From Fusarium oxysporum f. sp. lycopersici 4287 (Eukaryota > Ascomycota > Sordariomycetes > Hypocreales > Nectriaceae), in assembly GCF_000149955.1 (NCBI RefSeq), contig NC_030987.1, forward strand, positions 4,978,485 through 5,042,484: a stretch of DNA of 64,000 bases. Reading direction: 5' to 3'. The notes under the pieces are model-generated. The model was given only the letters and a program-made list of their open reading frames with translations, did no database searches and was not told the DNA's origin. The translations under genes were made by a program, and so were the position numbers. Positions 32,365 to 44,317 of this stretch are shown here, in pieces; the stretch's first letter is position 1, and every line of letters begins with the position of its first letter.

Positions 32365-35042
32365 GGCGAAGTTCTTCCCGCCATTGCCAGATAATATCGA
32401 AGACGAAGGACCGCGATAACAGAGAGCCCTAGTAACAATGCCTGACCTGACTTTAGAAGAAGTGGAACGTCAACTGTGGGCGACAAAATCATGGAAGGCA
32501 CCAGGAGAAGATAGGCTACCAGCGATTATCTAGAAGCTAGTCTGGCCCTCGGTGAAATATGACATCCTCGCCATCTTTTAGGCATCACTGAAGGAAGGCG
32601 TGATACCAGACTAGTGGAGATATATTTGGATTATCCTACTTAAGAAGCCAGGTAAAGATGATTATATGATTGCGAAAGCGTGGAGGCCGATCTTGCTTCT
32701 TGCTATGCTAGGTAAAGTGTTAGAGTCGGTAGTTGCTGAGAGGATCTTCTATGCAGTAGAGACTTATAGACTTCTTCTGACTAACTATTTCGGTGCGCAG
32801 AAGCAGCAATTAGCAGAGCAAGCCCTTATACTCCTATAAGAATATATCTTCTCAGCTTGGCGCTTATGCTATGTTATAAGTCTTATTAGTTTCGATGTTA
32901 AAGGGGCATATAATGGCGTATGCAAAGAGAGGTTGCTGCAGCAGATGAAGGCGAGAGGGATCCTAGAGGGTCTCTTGCGCTAGATCGATGCCTTTTGTTT
33001 AGAGCGAACTGCAACTATTATAATTAATAGCTAAAGTTCCGAAAGCTAACCTCTATTATAAGCAGGACTCCTGCAGGGGTTGCCCTTATTGCTAATACTG
33101 TTTCTGTTTTTTAATGCAGATCTAGTGCAGACTTAGATCGATAGGAATGGTAGTGCCATCGCCTTCGTCGACGACTACACGGCGTAGGTATCAGGACCAA
33201 TAGCCTAGAGCAACCAGAGAGGGATATAAGTAATAATTAATAGAGCTCTTAACTAGGAGAGATACAGCAGTGCGATATTTAAGGCAGAAAAGACGGCAAT
33301 TATATATTTTACCAGATATACAGGCAGAATAGACTTGGAACCTTTTACTATTAAGGGCGAGAAAGTTATCCTAACGGATTAGATTAAGATTCTTGGGGTG
33401 GTTATAGACTTGCGCCTTTACTATAAGTAATACATTGCAAGGGCAGCAACAAAGGGTTTAGAAGCAGCAATAAAATTAAGATAATTAAAGGGAATGGCCC
33501 CCTTAATAATGAGATAGCTTTTTACAGCTATAGTGGCTCCTATAGTAAACTACGCCTCTAATATCTAGATACATGCATATAAGATGGCGTTAGCATATGC
33601 CGTTTATTAAGTTCAAAGGGTAGGAGCGCAGGCGATTATAGGGTCCTTTATAAGTGTAGCAACAGGAGTAGCCGAGGCAGAAGCTTATATAGCAACTATT
33701 TACGAATGGTTTTGGAGATAAGTAAGTAAACTCTGGGTGGATATATATACCCTTCTATGGATAAATCCGATCTAAAATCTCTTATAAGGGATTAAAGCTT
33801 TCCGGCGATTTATATCTCTGCTTAGATGCATTGCAGACATATGCAGAGAGCTACCGAGAGATACCATAGAGATCATCTAGCTGTTTGCCCTTGCCTCATA
33901 GGAAGAACGTATATAAGCCATGTTAGGCAGACAGGAAGGGGAAGAAGATAATAAGATTAAAGAGTTAGCTAAAGCAGGATAGGCAGTAAGAATAGCAATA
34001 AGCAGCTTAGCGAGAAACGATCTAGTCGGCATAGGAGGAACCGTTTAAATCCCTATATCCTTAGCAAGAGCCAGCAAGATTATCAAGACCTTCTTGGTTA
34101 CGCTAAGGACGACAGAAGAACATAACCTATATACCGCCGAACTAGCAGCTATTACTTATAGTCTTAAATATCTGCCAGAGATAAAGTATCGGGTTATAGT
34201 GATTTTAATAAGTAACAGATCAGCGGCATAAGCTATAGGTAATCCTCGCCAGTAATTAGGCCAGGGATATATTTAGGAGATATATAATGCTATAAAAAAG
34301 CTTAAAGAAGATATAAATAGAGTAAGGCTTATCTAGCTACTATCTAATAGTAAGCTTAAAATCCAGAGGATAGCTAAGATATTAGCCTGCTATGCAACAG
34401 AGCCGTATATTATACCACGCATAGGAATAAGCAAAGCAAAGATAATAAATTCTTAGTTAAATAAGAGCAGACTTGCAAAGGGAGAGGAAACTACTAGACG
34501 GAGTTAGTAGATATTTAAGAAAGGTCAACTTAGCTCTGCCTGGTAAATATACTTGGCTATTATATAATTAGCTACTATGGAAGGAAGCTAGCATGCTGGC
34601 ATAACTTAGAACCAGGATGGCATAACTAAATGGCTACCTGTATTAAATCGGAGCAGCAGTGACTGATAAATGCCTATGTAGGCAAGCAAAAGAAACAGTA
34701 GAGTACTTCCTCTTCCGATGTGTAAAATGGATAGTATAGTGCAAGGAGATGATGCTTTAATGTATAGAGGAAAAGCGCGGCAACCTCTCCTTTCATTTAG
34801 GGGGCAAAGCTGTATTAGACGGACAAAAGTGGACACCGAACATGGAAGCAGTACGAGTAACAATCCGTTTTGCGATTGCCATAGGTCGCCTAGAACAGAG
34901 ATGACAATAACATCACTACTAACCTATCTACCATAAAATTATACCTACCGATAACCACTACCCTAGACAACCAGAAGTAGGCACCGCTTCAGCCGCCGAA
35001 GATAGGAAACTGAACACTTGGAGGAATTGGGCTTCAAGTTGA
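32365..35042 (+). mobile_element. RIPed non-LTR retrotransposon (LINE, Tad1-like) ORF2
   Basis: One plus-strand frame, interrupted by many TAG/TAA codons, carries LINE ORF2 segments in order: FFPPLPDNIEDEGPR and KSWKAPGEDRLPAI, RPILLLAMLGKVLE, motif A SFDVKGAYNGV (about 32885), motif B GLLQGLPLL and FFNADL, the catalytic AFVDDYTA (33158-33181), FKAEKTAIIYF, an RNase H-like YTAELAAITYSLKYLPE (about 34135), and a C-terminal Cys-His motif region CLCRQAKETVEYFLFRCVKW (34675-34735). It ends TWRNWASS at the TGA 35040-35042. It is 5'-truncated, with no endonuclease domain. Lesions at Gln and Trp codons and TpA richness indicate RIP. Dead copy. Confidence 0.85.
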
Positions 35043-35327
35043 TCTGCTACCACTAACCGATACGGGGATCTAGGAGAACAATGAAGAGACAAAGAACAAG
35101 GCGGGAAACATAGGGGCTCTGCGAGATCAAGACATCAATTGGCGAAATGTATGTATTTTTAGTTTTTAGAGTCCTATGGGCGGTGGCCTACCGGGCGTAA
35201 TAGATCTGTGTCTGTCTGACTACTAGGGACGATCCTAGACGGCTTATCATAGTGAATTGCACCAAAGAACATCTGAGAATGTCTACCAGGCCGTCTACAG
35301 GGCTGCACCTTATCTTGATGGAGTCTC
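35043..35327. other. Retrotransposon 3' flank
   Basis: Probably 3' UTR of the LINE. It carries a CTACCGGGCGTAATAGA string also found near 2048. Confidence 0.4.
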
Positions 35328-36038
35328 TCACCCTGTGGTGTTGTCAAAAGAAGCTTCTGAAATAGAAGGGGCTAGACTTACAGCAGAGTAAAATGACCAC
35401 TTGGTATAGTCACCGTCTGTACGGTCGATAGAGACCTCATCAGAAAACCACCAACTATACCAAAAAGACTCACCTTCATGACGATATTTGTCACAGAAAG
35501 CTTTTCTCAATTGAGCACTTTCTTCGCTGAGAAACGGGCGTCGAAGTGCAAGCTTGTGTTGTATCTTCTGATTGATAAGCCAGCGACGAATTGTGCTTCT
35601 TTTGCAGTTCAAACTGGCGCAATTAATTATTTCTTGGTATGAGATAAAAGCATTTCTTCCAATGAGTACTTTGATATGATTTTTATCTATATCTGATAGT
35701 CGTGATGGCCTTCCAGAGCGAGGTAAATCTTTTGCTGATTGTTGGTGATGGTACCGTCGAATGACTCCGTAGATCGCATGCCGACTTAGCCCCTCACTGT
35801 CTGCGATATCCTGCACGCAAACACCTGATTCGTACATCGTTACAAACCTCGTTCTTTTGCAAGGAGAATGATGTGTTTTTTTGCCGTATTCGAGGCATCT
35901 TTTCCTATAGAAATAACGCGATGAAGTTGTGGTGTTGATGTTGATGTTTAATTGAAAGCGGGGTCCGGACCTCGGATGTGTCGGAACTTTTGCACGGGAC
36001 TGTAGAGTCAAGTTATCAACTGCAAGATGCGGCACCAA
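35328..36038 (-). mobile_element. Truncated Tc1/mariner transposase
   Basis: A 236-codon minus frame with the N-terminal helix-turn-helix of Tc1-like transposases (RTRFVTMYESGVCVQDIAD, LSRHAIYGVIRRY, then the GRPS linker in DLPRSGRPSRLSD), a second helix region (STIRRWLINQKIQ), and the start of the catalytic domain with WFSDEVSIDRTDG carrying the first catalytic Asp. The remaining two thirds of the DDE domain are missing: the frame ends in unrelated residues. The beginning of the frame is probably upstream sequence rather than true N-terminus. Not RIPed, unlike its neighbour. Confidence 0.8.
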
Positions 36039-37377
36039 CGTCGGTCTCCGACATGTAAGTAGTTCTTGCAGTGACTATAATACGCACCAATTAAACGTGT
36101 TTGCGATTTTTGCGACTCAGTAAACTCCCTCCCAAACTCCCCGTCGGGCTAAGTGGCTGATTGCGTGGCGGCGGTTCAAAAGCTTATCTCGTCCGAAAAG
36201 ATGCCGTGTTTTGATCACCTGTAATCACTAGCCTAAAGCTTATTCCCTCTAGTTATCAGCTAGTTAGTTTCACAACCCTCAACCCCTACTATCTACAAGG
36301 ATTAACCCCGAGGTAGTTGATAAGCTGCAACCCTACTCTCTGGGAGGTGTCACTCAGGGGCCCCGGGAAGGGTATGCCGCTTCTATCATTCTGGTATCGG
36401 GGGGGAGGGGTCAATTCAGGGCTGTCGAAGCAGGTTTCAGCGTCGTAATGCCATGAGATTTCAGCCTCAGAGATGATTTTTTCCTAGACAAAGAATGGCT
36501 GTCTTTAATTAGTGAGTTATTAACTGGGAACTTGACATGTTTCCAGAGATTGTCACGATAGCCCACCTACTGGGTTGAGCCCTATCCAGGTTCCCATTTG
36601 TAGTAGAAAGGTGAGTAGAAGTAAATTCATCGAAGCACATATTTTCAAAGCACGATTATCTCTGGCAGGGACGAAAGGGGTTGCAGAAACACATAGGTAT
36701 TCACGAGGCTGAGATAACTCTAATGATCAACTCGAGACGCATCTTGGAAAGTAGGAAGCTAGGCTTACAGGGCTCTTTGTTGCGCTAAAATGCCCAGATC
36801 CTTAGCAACGACAGAGAATATCACATTTTTGCGGCAACGTACCACTCGCTTATCTTGTATGTTGGACGATTCTTTAATTGCCCTCCCTGGCAATGCGTGG
36901 ATTGCCCAGTCCGCCAAGCGACTGGAAGGATGGTTCCCTGTGGCAGCTTTCTGCGAGAGGGACTGTAATAGAGTATTGAAATGTGTTGCGAAGGATCTGC
37001 GTGATCTTATGTATGGCTATGTTGCTGCTGATAGCATCTAATAATAGGCTCTTGAATTGGCTATCATGTACTTAGCGGGACGATCGGCACACACTAGCGT
37101 AAGTTGCGGCCGCATCTTCAGGGCGGTAGGGGACGGTATGCTGCTACTGACTCGTATATAACCCTGTAGATAAGGAAGGCTAGTTTAAAGAGAGCTAGAT
37201 GTCTCTGGTTTAGCGCAAGTTACAGCCGTATATTAAGTTAACCTACAACTCATAAGTGTCGCAGACTTTCAAATCACCGCTAGTCTATGCGAAATCTCCA
37301 CGTTTGGATGCTACTTTATAAGCTGTGTAGGATTAAGCCTACCCCGTCTGCTGTTGATCCATCACCCGGCATCCAGG
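36039..37377. other. Intergenic
   Basis: No recognised gene. An 83-codon frame at 36790-37041 starts well (GCTAAAATGCCC) but has no family features; I leave it unassigned. Confidence 0.45.
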
Positions 37378-38605
37378 ATGTCATCATCGCACGTCGACCT
37401 GGCTATTACAGTGCCTACCTTGGTAGGATCTGTGTTGTCAACCATAGCCATAGTAGTAGTGCTGAGCCTGCATGCGATATCTCCTCCTACACGTCGACAC
37501 GTTCGCCACGCCCTTATTATCAATCTCCTATTATGCGGTACGGGCACCATCGAAAGGTTGGCCATTTATGGGCTTCTAACAACCGGCTCAAGACTTGGCA
37601 GATATGATAAATAATACTATATCAGGCAGTCTGGCACTTAAGTATGGCCCACTTGACCAAGTTCTAACCAAAGGGCAATGTACCGCGAATGCGTGGGTGG
37701 GCCAACTCACAGTGCAGACGATTGACTTTAACATATTATTTATATCAATAACGGTTCTACTCACCGTGAAAAAGGCCTATCTACTACAGGATTCGTCATT
37801 GCGGAGTGTTATGTTAATATGCCTTTGTGCATGGATACCAGGGATCATTACCAGTATGTGATTTTTCTAACATGGACTGCAGTTGACACTCACTGTTTTG
37901 CAAGGCTTCACCGCCCTAGGACTACAAGCATATGGCCCGGTGGGCGGCAACTGGTGCTGGATTCAAGCGAAGTATCCTATCCTACGCTGGAGCTTGTCCT
38001 TTGGATGGCGCCTCTGCATATTCTTCTTGGTCATGGGCATTTATACTACGGTGTATTTCCAGCTCAAACGGACGTTTGGACGTTTCGGGGTCTCAGGGGC
38101 TTCTTCCGACGGAACAAATATAACCACGACAGACACAGCCTTGTGCAATCAGCACGCCACTACTCCAGCTTGGCCGCCAATCATGAAAGTCTCGTCACTT
38201 ACCGTTGCTTATGAACTCGGAACCGTGAATGATGCAGCCAGTTCATCGTCTACAGCACCCATGAGCAACCAAGCTCACTGTTACAGCAACCCGGAGCCTG
38301 ATTCTTCCAATGCCTCGGCTGCTGCCATAAGACAACCGGCGTGGAACAGAGCGTTGCCGAACCTACGGAGAATGATGTTGCTGAACGGCTATCCACTAGG
38401 ATACCTTATCCTCTGGACTCCCGGAGTGGTCAACCGATTCATTGAAATTAAAGGTAAATCACCGCCATGGCTCGTCGCCTTCCTGGCTTCTACACAATAC
38501 ATTGGGCTGGTACATGCAATCACTTATGGCTATAATGAGCAGTTTCGACGCTCTATACAATCTTGGAAGGTTTTCCGGCAGAGACGGGAAAGGATTGAGG
38601 ATTAA
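37378..38605 (+). CDS. Fungal G-protein-coupled receptor, cAMP-receptor-like
   Basis: Exons 37378-37537, 37593-37853 and 37905-38605 join in phase and give 373 residues with seven hydrophobic helices. Helix 1 is VPTLVGSVLSTIAIVVVLSL. Helix 2, rebuilt across intron 1, is HALIINLLLCDLADMINN. Helix 3 is TIDFNILFISITVLLTV, helix 4 VMLICLCAWIPGIIT, helix 5 WRLCIFFLVMGIYTTVYF, helix 6 NGYPLGYLILWTPGVVNRF and helix 7 LASTQYIGLVHAITYGYN. GGNWCWI in loop 2, and the Cys in GQCTAN before helix 3, match the conserved disulfide pattern of cAMP-receptor-like fungal GPCRs. A serine/asparagine-rich third intracellular loop of about 110 residues separates helices 5 and 6. It would sense an unknown ligand at the plasma membrane and signal through a heterotrimeric G protein. 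Intact, with an ATG close to helix 1. Confidence 0.85.
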
Positions 38606-39207
38606 TTAATAGAATAAGCAGATAATAGGATCTTATTGAACTAATTAGGCTATCAGTCTCTTTTAGATAACTTTTATAAAATTACACTTAGTATGTAATA
38701 GGCTGCCCCTATAATTGCAAGCTATAATAGCCTGGCTTTAAATAATAGTAAGTTATTTAGCTCTTGTTTTATTTCTTATTTATTAGGTACATATATCAGT
38801 AATTATTTCTTATTAGTTTTAGGTATAAATTAATTAACTAAGAAAGCTTTACTAGCTTATTAATCAGCTAGAAATAAAATGAAATAAAATAGAAATTGAT
38901 AAATTATGTTTTTATTCGCAGGGGTCTAAGGGATTCCTCCCTATTTGGATAATCGATGCGATATACGTGCTGCATCTTGTTTTCTGTTTTAGAGGACATG
39001 TTATAAGAATCAAATAGTAACTAAATTTCAAAGTCGTAAATGTAAACTATCATATCATCCGCATGCGTTAAACCCCAAACTGTCCAGAACGTCCGAACGA
39101 TCTTCTCCATCTAGTCTGAATCTCCATAGACAGGGTCAATAGATGGCCTGACAAAAATCTTGGAACCGCGACATTCCATGTGCCGGGTACATATACACAT
39201 CAACTAA
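38606..39207. other. AT-rich non-coding spacer
   Basis: TpA-rich from about 38610 to 38920, like the RIPed blocks, but with no recognisable remnant. Confidence 0.5.
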
Positions 39208-40107
39208 TCACTCAACATGACTCATAACCTTCCCTTTGGAATCAGAATCTTGGCCGGATCGTCGTTCGGTTTCATAAGGATTGACATAGGTCGTTGCAAA
39301 CTTCCTCGCGGGGACGCCCTGATCGAATAGCATGTCCAGCTCTGCATAAGAGCGGTCCTTGGGCTCTGGGAGTCGGAAATAAGCCCAAACAAAACACAAA
39401 GCGCAGTTACCGGCTCAGAAGAATGCCGATTTAGCTCCCCAGTTCCATGCCGTTGGGTTCAGCGAATATAAGCCGATGATATTAGTGTATGCAACCCCAA
39501 CGATGTTGTAGGCATTTCGCGCTAACACAATCGTTCTTTGGCGAAGTCTCGACGACGGCAGCTCAGCGACGAGGGAGTAATAGACGGGGCCGACTGTGAT
39601 GTCATAGGTGAAAGTGTAAACAAGAAGCAGTGATCCGATTTCCCAGGAGCGACTAGGTGCCTTTGGAGGAATGCCTAGGCATCCGGTGACGAAGAGGATC
39701 ACAGTAAGGAGGAAGAGGCCCCATACGTAGATCTTGCGGCGACCTACCCGGGCCATCAACGGCCAGGACAGCACCGTACCGATAAAACCTAAGGCGAATT
39801 GGGCGATCGTCAGGTCGAAAGCGGAAGAATCTGCAAGACCGGCCTGCTCGTAGAAATATGTCGAATTGCCCATGAAGGAGGAACCACAGATGGTCTGGCG
39901 GATCCAGGTCAGGCATGCAATCTCAGTCCTACGGAGATTAACTCGTCCCCGGAAGCAGTGCAGGTACCCAGTGCCCTCGGTGATCTTCCTCTCAACCTGG
40001 TCAGTGTGGATCATCATGGCCACGGTCTCGTCAGCGTTGACGGTTGTACCTTTCGATTGCAGACGCTCCACCGACCGTTTAGCTTCCTCTACTCGGAGGC
40101 GTGTCAT
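39208..40107 (-). pseudogene. MFS sugar (maltose-type) transporter, 5'-truncated
   Basis: The minus-strand frame has the central cytoplasmic loop (EEAKRSVERLQSKGTTVNAD) and the C-terminal half of a fungal alpha-glucoside/hexose MFS permease: GNSTYFYEQAGL, GRRKIYVWGLF, TYDITVGPVYYSLVAELPSS, RLRQRTIVLARNAYNI, NPTAWNWGAKSAFF, AGNCALCFVWAYFRLPEPKD and RSYAELDMLFDQ. A single TGA sits exactly where a Trp is expected (FF-W-AGN), at about 39415, then the frame resumes to the stop at 39208. The N-terminal six helices are absent, and at about 40110 the sequence switches to an unrelated OrsD-like piece. Dead by truncation; the nonsense codon is a TGG-to-TGA change. Confidence 0.8.
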
Positions 40108-40156
40108 TGCCTGTAGGATGTCTCGCCGGACATTTTTGTATGTGATTTGTCATCTT

Positions 40157-40590
40157 GTACGCTCTAGCCACAAGCTTGTCGCTGCGAGCTTGATCTCTTT
40201 GCTGTGCTTTGTCTTCGCATGGGCTAGTAAGACCTTTTCGCTGATAGAGCGAAGACCACAATGTTTAGAGGCTGAACCCTTGTATACCGTAAGGTTTGGG
40301 TGTGGCGGCGAGCCGTTTGGTCGCAGTGGAAGTGTCTCTGGGTTTGGAAGATTGAGAGAATAGATTAGAGGCTTCAAACCACGGCGGGCAGACTTAGGTA
40401 TATGATGCTTGTCGCCTGGGTGACGCGGCGCGCGCGTAGGGTTAATGGCGAAGCTGCATCCGATGCAAATTATTGCTGGCTCTGGCGAATTGTAGTACAA
40501 GCCGAGACTCTCGAGCTTTTGGAGCTGACTCGGCCGCAATGTGACAATAGCATCCGTATACGTCGCGAGGCCTGTTATATTAATAAAGTT
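40157..40590 (-). pseudogene. OrsD/DUF3505-like domain fragment
   Basis: Minus-strand residues LQKLESLGLYYNSPEPAIIC, FAINPTRAPRHPGDKHH, KSARRGLKPLIYSLNLP, PETLPLRPNGSPPHP and HCGLRSISEKVLLAHAKTKH form the N-terminal zinc-finger region of OrsD/DUF3505 proteins, a family multiplied in fungal accessory DNA. It is joined upstream, in frame, to the truncated SDR and downstream to the transporter fragment. Only this domain is present. The frame stays open, so the junction product would be a fusion. Confidence 0.7.
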
Positions 40591-40632
40591 GCGAAGGCAC
40601 CAAGAGGATCGGATACCCTCTATGAAGTCACA

Positions 40633-41437
40633 TTTAGCCAAGAACAAAGAGAGTGCACGAGTGAAGGCAACCACGGCGCCCTTGCTCGTCGCATAGTCGA
40701 GTCGGCTGGGGACGCCGATATAGGAGTCCACAGACGCACTATTGATGATCACGCCGCCCTTAGACAAATGTGGCAACACGTACTTGGTAAGATGGAAGTA
40801 CGAGTCCAAATTGACGCGGAAAGTGGACGCCCACAGCTCCCTGTTGTCACAACGTTTGTTATGAATATGCCCCTCTGAATGACTGGTTGATGGATACTCA
40901 CTCGGAAATGTCACAAATATCTCCTTGCTCCTGCCTAGTGGCAGCGTTGTTAACAAAGATATCGATCCCGCCGAGCGCTTCTACAGCCCGCTTTGCGACA
41001 TCCTTGCAGTTAATCGACAAGGACAGATCGCTGGGGATGAGGATGACCTGCCCGCCGTTCTTCTCTACCTAGGTCTTGGTGTGCTGTGCGTCCTCTTCCT
41101 CGGGCGGGAGATAGACAATGGCCACGGTAGCGCCCTCCATAGCGAACAGGATGGCTACCGCACGGCCGATGCCGGAGACTCCTCCGGTGATAAAAGCCTT
41201 CTTCCCCGCGAGCTTACCCGATGGCGTGTACACAATGTCTTCGCCTTCGGATGGTAGGTGAACCTTTTGCGGCTTGGGCTCCAGGTCTCGCTCGAGGCCG
41301 GTGCTGGCCGGCTGTTGAGTGTTCTTGCTTGGGTCCATACTAGGATGGATGACCTTGTGGAAGGTCTCTTTGGCAGTCTCTTTGGCAGAGTCCATGGTTG
41401 CGTTTGCGGTGTTATTTCTCTGTGTTTGTCCTCCCAA
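40633..41437 (-). pseudogene. Short-chain dehydrogenase (YhdF/GsP39-like), 3'-truncated
   Basis: Minus-strand exon 1 (41437-40902) has the leader typical of the stress-type SDRs ([49 protein letters not shown]). It continues past an in-frame TAG (about 41069-41071) with GGQVILIPSDLS, GGIDIFVNNAATRQEQGD and ISE. A 61-base intron (40901-40841) leads to exon 2 with STFRVNLDSYFHLTKYVLPH, INSASVDSY and the catalytic DYATSKGA (YxxxK), ending at LSLFLAK (about 40633). There the conserved C-terminal third (expected KGIRVNAVAPG) is replaced by unrelated sequence. One nonsense codon and one truncation make it non-functional. These proteins are NAD(P)-dependent oxidoreductases with little-known substrates. 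Confidence 0.8.
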
Positions 41438-41749
41438 ATATGTTCTGGCTGGAAGATGGCCCGGCGCTTGAGTTGCCTTCTATTCCACGAAATATGGCAT
41501 CTTATAAGTCTTGGGAAAACTTGCCTGTCCTTCATGCAGGAGCTTGATGGTCGTTTTCCCCGCATCAAAAAGGTAGTCATTCATGCGTCATAAGCATGTG
41601 TCAGTCAGATGAAATGGGTACGTTTTCGCAAGTGTGAAAAATCAAACACAGAGTGTCCCTTGTCTCGGTCCAAGTAAAGCCCCTGGACCCCAGGTTTTCT
41701 GCTTACCTGATCAGCACCCACCGTTGGTGGAGGGCTGGTCACGCTCGGC

Positions 41750-42330
41750 ATTATGCGGTCATCATTGGCCAATCTGCCGATGGTTTCAGAGTCCGGCAGT
41801 TAGTTATCACCCCGTATCTCCGAGTCTCGAGGTTCTTATACACCAATGAGGCTGCGAAGGTGGGGAATTGATGGGCGGTTTATGATCTGCGCAGGCATGT
41901 GATTGTGCTTGGACGATTTAGGACACACCGAATGGGTTTTGCAACGAGACACTGCAGAGAGGATTTCCAGACCCATCGCCACTCCGGAAGATGCCGAATG
42001 GGGGTACAGACGAGTGTCCAGACCAGAAGCACCTTCTCCGTAGGCCTCATCTCCCACGTACCATTATGAACGCATAATCGTAGGAGCGAATGAAAAACGC
42101 TTCTTCACCTATCTCAAAATGTGGATCTGCATGGCCTCACTCCAAAATGCAGGGAAATTGGAGGGCACCCCCAACTCAACGGCTATTATTAGTTTCAAGC
42201 TATTTGCTATTATTCTCCAAAGCGTCCACTCTGGATGGCACCGTGATGTGTTCACTCGATCTTATGACATTATATAAACTCTGTCTTGGAGCCATGGCGG
42301 GCGTCGAACGTCTGTTTGTGCGTTTCTTGC
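41750..42330 (+). repeat. Dispersed repeat, copy A
   Basis: Segments match copy B at 57866-58400 in the same order: ATTGGCCAATCTGCCGA, GAGTCTCGAGG, GCGCAGGCATGTGATTGTG, and further on TCACTCGATCT followed by CTTGGAGCCATGG. It is non-coding, with a CCAAT box, and may be a duplicated promoter/5' region of a gene that is no longer present. Confidence 0.65.
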
Positions 42331-42907
42331 TGTCATCTGTTTTAATTAATGACCATCGCAAGTTCCAGGGTCGTGCCACCGACATTAGCAGTCCCGTCTT
42401 CTACATGCTGAAGCCCGACGCGGACAAACCGTTGCTTCAAGAGTCTGAAATGGCCTAAAGATGTCGTAAATGCGTTCCCGGGAAAACGGTCGGCGGTGTG
42501 TAATGAACCAGAAACATCTCAATGAAGATGCGTGAAAAGATACCATAGATCAACCATTAAGCATAACTAATACGAGATGCTGAAAATTAATGCTATCGGT
42601 CACGAAGTCGTGCATATATAACCCCACGCACACGACGTCAGCCTGAAAGATCCTGAGCGGCTTCCTGTCGTTCTTTCGTGTCTGTGAGTATCTATTTCTG
42701 GTCCTGAGGGCGGGTGATAAGAACTATGTGACGTTTTCTGAATGAACCTGGTCTAGGATGTTCGGGTTCCTCCTCCGCTTTGTCGCCCACGAGGGGGGTT
42801 GTGGCCACCATTATGCACGACGGTGCTCCTGATGCAGCTAGGCTGGGAGTATGATGCACTCGGCTGCTCATATAGTGCAGTATTATCCTTTGCAGCTCAG
42901 CTGCGTC
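42331..42907. other. Non-coding up to gap
   Basis: Nothing recognisable before the undetermined bases. Confidence 0.4.
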
Positions 42908-43578
42908 NNNNNNNNNNNNNNNNNNNNNNNNNNNNNNNNNNNNNNNNNNNNNNNNNNNNNNNNNNNNNNNNNNNNNNNNNNNNNNNNNNNNNNNNNNNNN
43001 NNNNNNNNNNNNNNNNNNNNNNNNNNNNNNNNNNNNNNNNNNNNNNNNNNNNNNNNNNNNNNNNNNNNNNNNNNNNNNNNNNNNNNNNNNNNNNNNNNNN
43101 NNNNNNNNNNNNNNNNNNNNNNNNNNNNNNNNNNNNNNNNNNNNNNNNNNNNNNNNNNNNNNNNNNNNNNNNNNNNNNNNNNNNNNNNNNNNNNNNNNNN
43201 NNNNNNNNNNNNNNNNNNNNNNNNNNNNNNNNNNNNNNNNNNNNNNNNNNNNNNNNNNNNNNNNNNNNNNNNNNNNNNNNNNNNNNNNNNNNNNNNNNNN
43301 NNNNNNNNNNNNNNNNNNNNNNNNNNNNNNNNNNNNNNNNNNNNNNNNNNNNNNNNNNNNNNNNNNNNNNNNNNNNNNNNNNNNNNNNNNNNNNNNNNNN
43401 NNNNNNNNNNNNNNNNNNNNNNNNNNNNNNNNNNNNNNNNNNNNNNNNNNNNNNNNNNNNNNNNNNNNNNNNNNNNNNNNNNNNNNNNNNNNNNNNNNNN
43501 NNNNNNNNNNNNNNNNNNNNNNNNNNNNNNNNNNNNNNNNNNNNNNNNNNNNNNNNNNNNNNNNNNNNNNNNNNNNNN
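42908..43578. other. Assembly gap (N), 671 bases
   Basis: Undetermined bases; probably inside a retrotransposon, judging from its right flank. Confidence 1.
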
Positions 43579-44078
43579 ATGACACGGTCAGCGGTCTGGA
43601 CGGCCCATCCAGACCTTACTTGGAAAACCTGCCGAATATTGTTTGAGATGTTGCCGAGTTTTTCACGGATAAGGGTTCGGATGGCGTAGTTACTCTGAGC
43701 TCTGGCCGGAGCGCCGGCTTCTAGACGGATGAAGACACAGAGGTATTCTCCCGGTAGGGCGATGGTCGTTGGTTGCCCCTGGCAATAAGGTGGATCTGTT
43801 TGTCGGCGACGTTGTTGTTAATGGATTAGATGACCACAGGCTGTAGGGGGCGAGGCAGTGGCAACGCTGCTGTAGGTGGACTTGGAAGCAGGCCCGGTAC
43901 TAGAGAGCTCTCGACTCCAGGAGTCAAGGAAGCTATCGGCAAACTGTTAAGCGAAACGTCGTTGCAGTCCGGTAGTGAATTGTTAAGCAGCTTCTTCAAG
44001 CTTGGCGCAGAAGGCCTGGAAGACCGCCAACTTGGTATTGTACTCCTCTACGCGTTCGCGCGCGAGATCATTGGCTGA
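43579..44078 (-). mobile_element. LINE ORF1 (gag-like) fragment
   Basis: The minus strand reads ANDLARERVEEYNTKLAVFQ and, after a few stops, SVATASPP, then EYLCVFIRLEAGAPARAQSN, YAIRTLIREKLG and FQVRSGWAVQTADRV. This is the gag-like ORF1 pattern of Tad1-type non-LTR elements. It runs into the gap on its 3' side. Stops at Gln positions suggest light RIP. Confidence 0.6.
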
Positions 44079-44317
44079 TTCGATGATAGAGTATCGGTAG
44101 GTGGGTGTTACCTGTGGGTGGGTACTGCATGGTAAGTGTTGCACTTACTAGTGGAGTACATTGTGGGAAGTCTAAATCGACTTTGCTAAGTCACAGTCTC
44201 GATCTAGAAGACTTTCGTGTATCCATCTCTTGCTGTCTGAACCCCGGTATCACAAATCCTTGCTGCTTTTCTTCTGCTTGTACGCGGCACCCAAACCTCA
44301 CCCGCATTTATCTTCTC

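Noticed and set aside
35328..36038. Tc1 transposase as an intact autonomous element
   Set aside because: Only the helix-turn-helix and the first catalytic Asp are present; the rest of the DDE domain and clear terminal repeats are missing.
36790..37041. 83-codon plus-strand gene upstream of the receptor
   Set aside because: A reasonable ATG context but no homologous features, signal peptide or conserved motif; support is insufficient.
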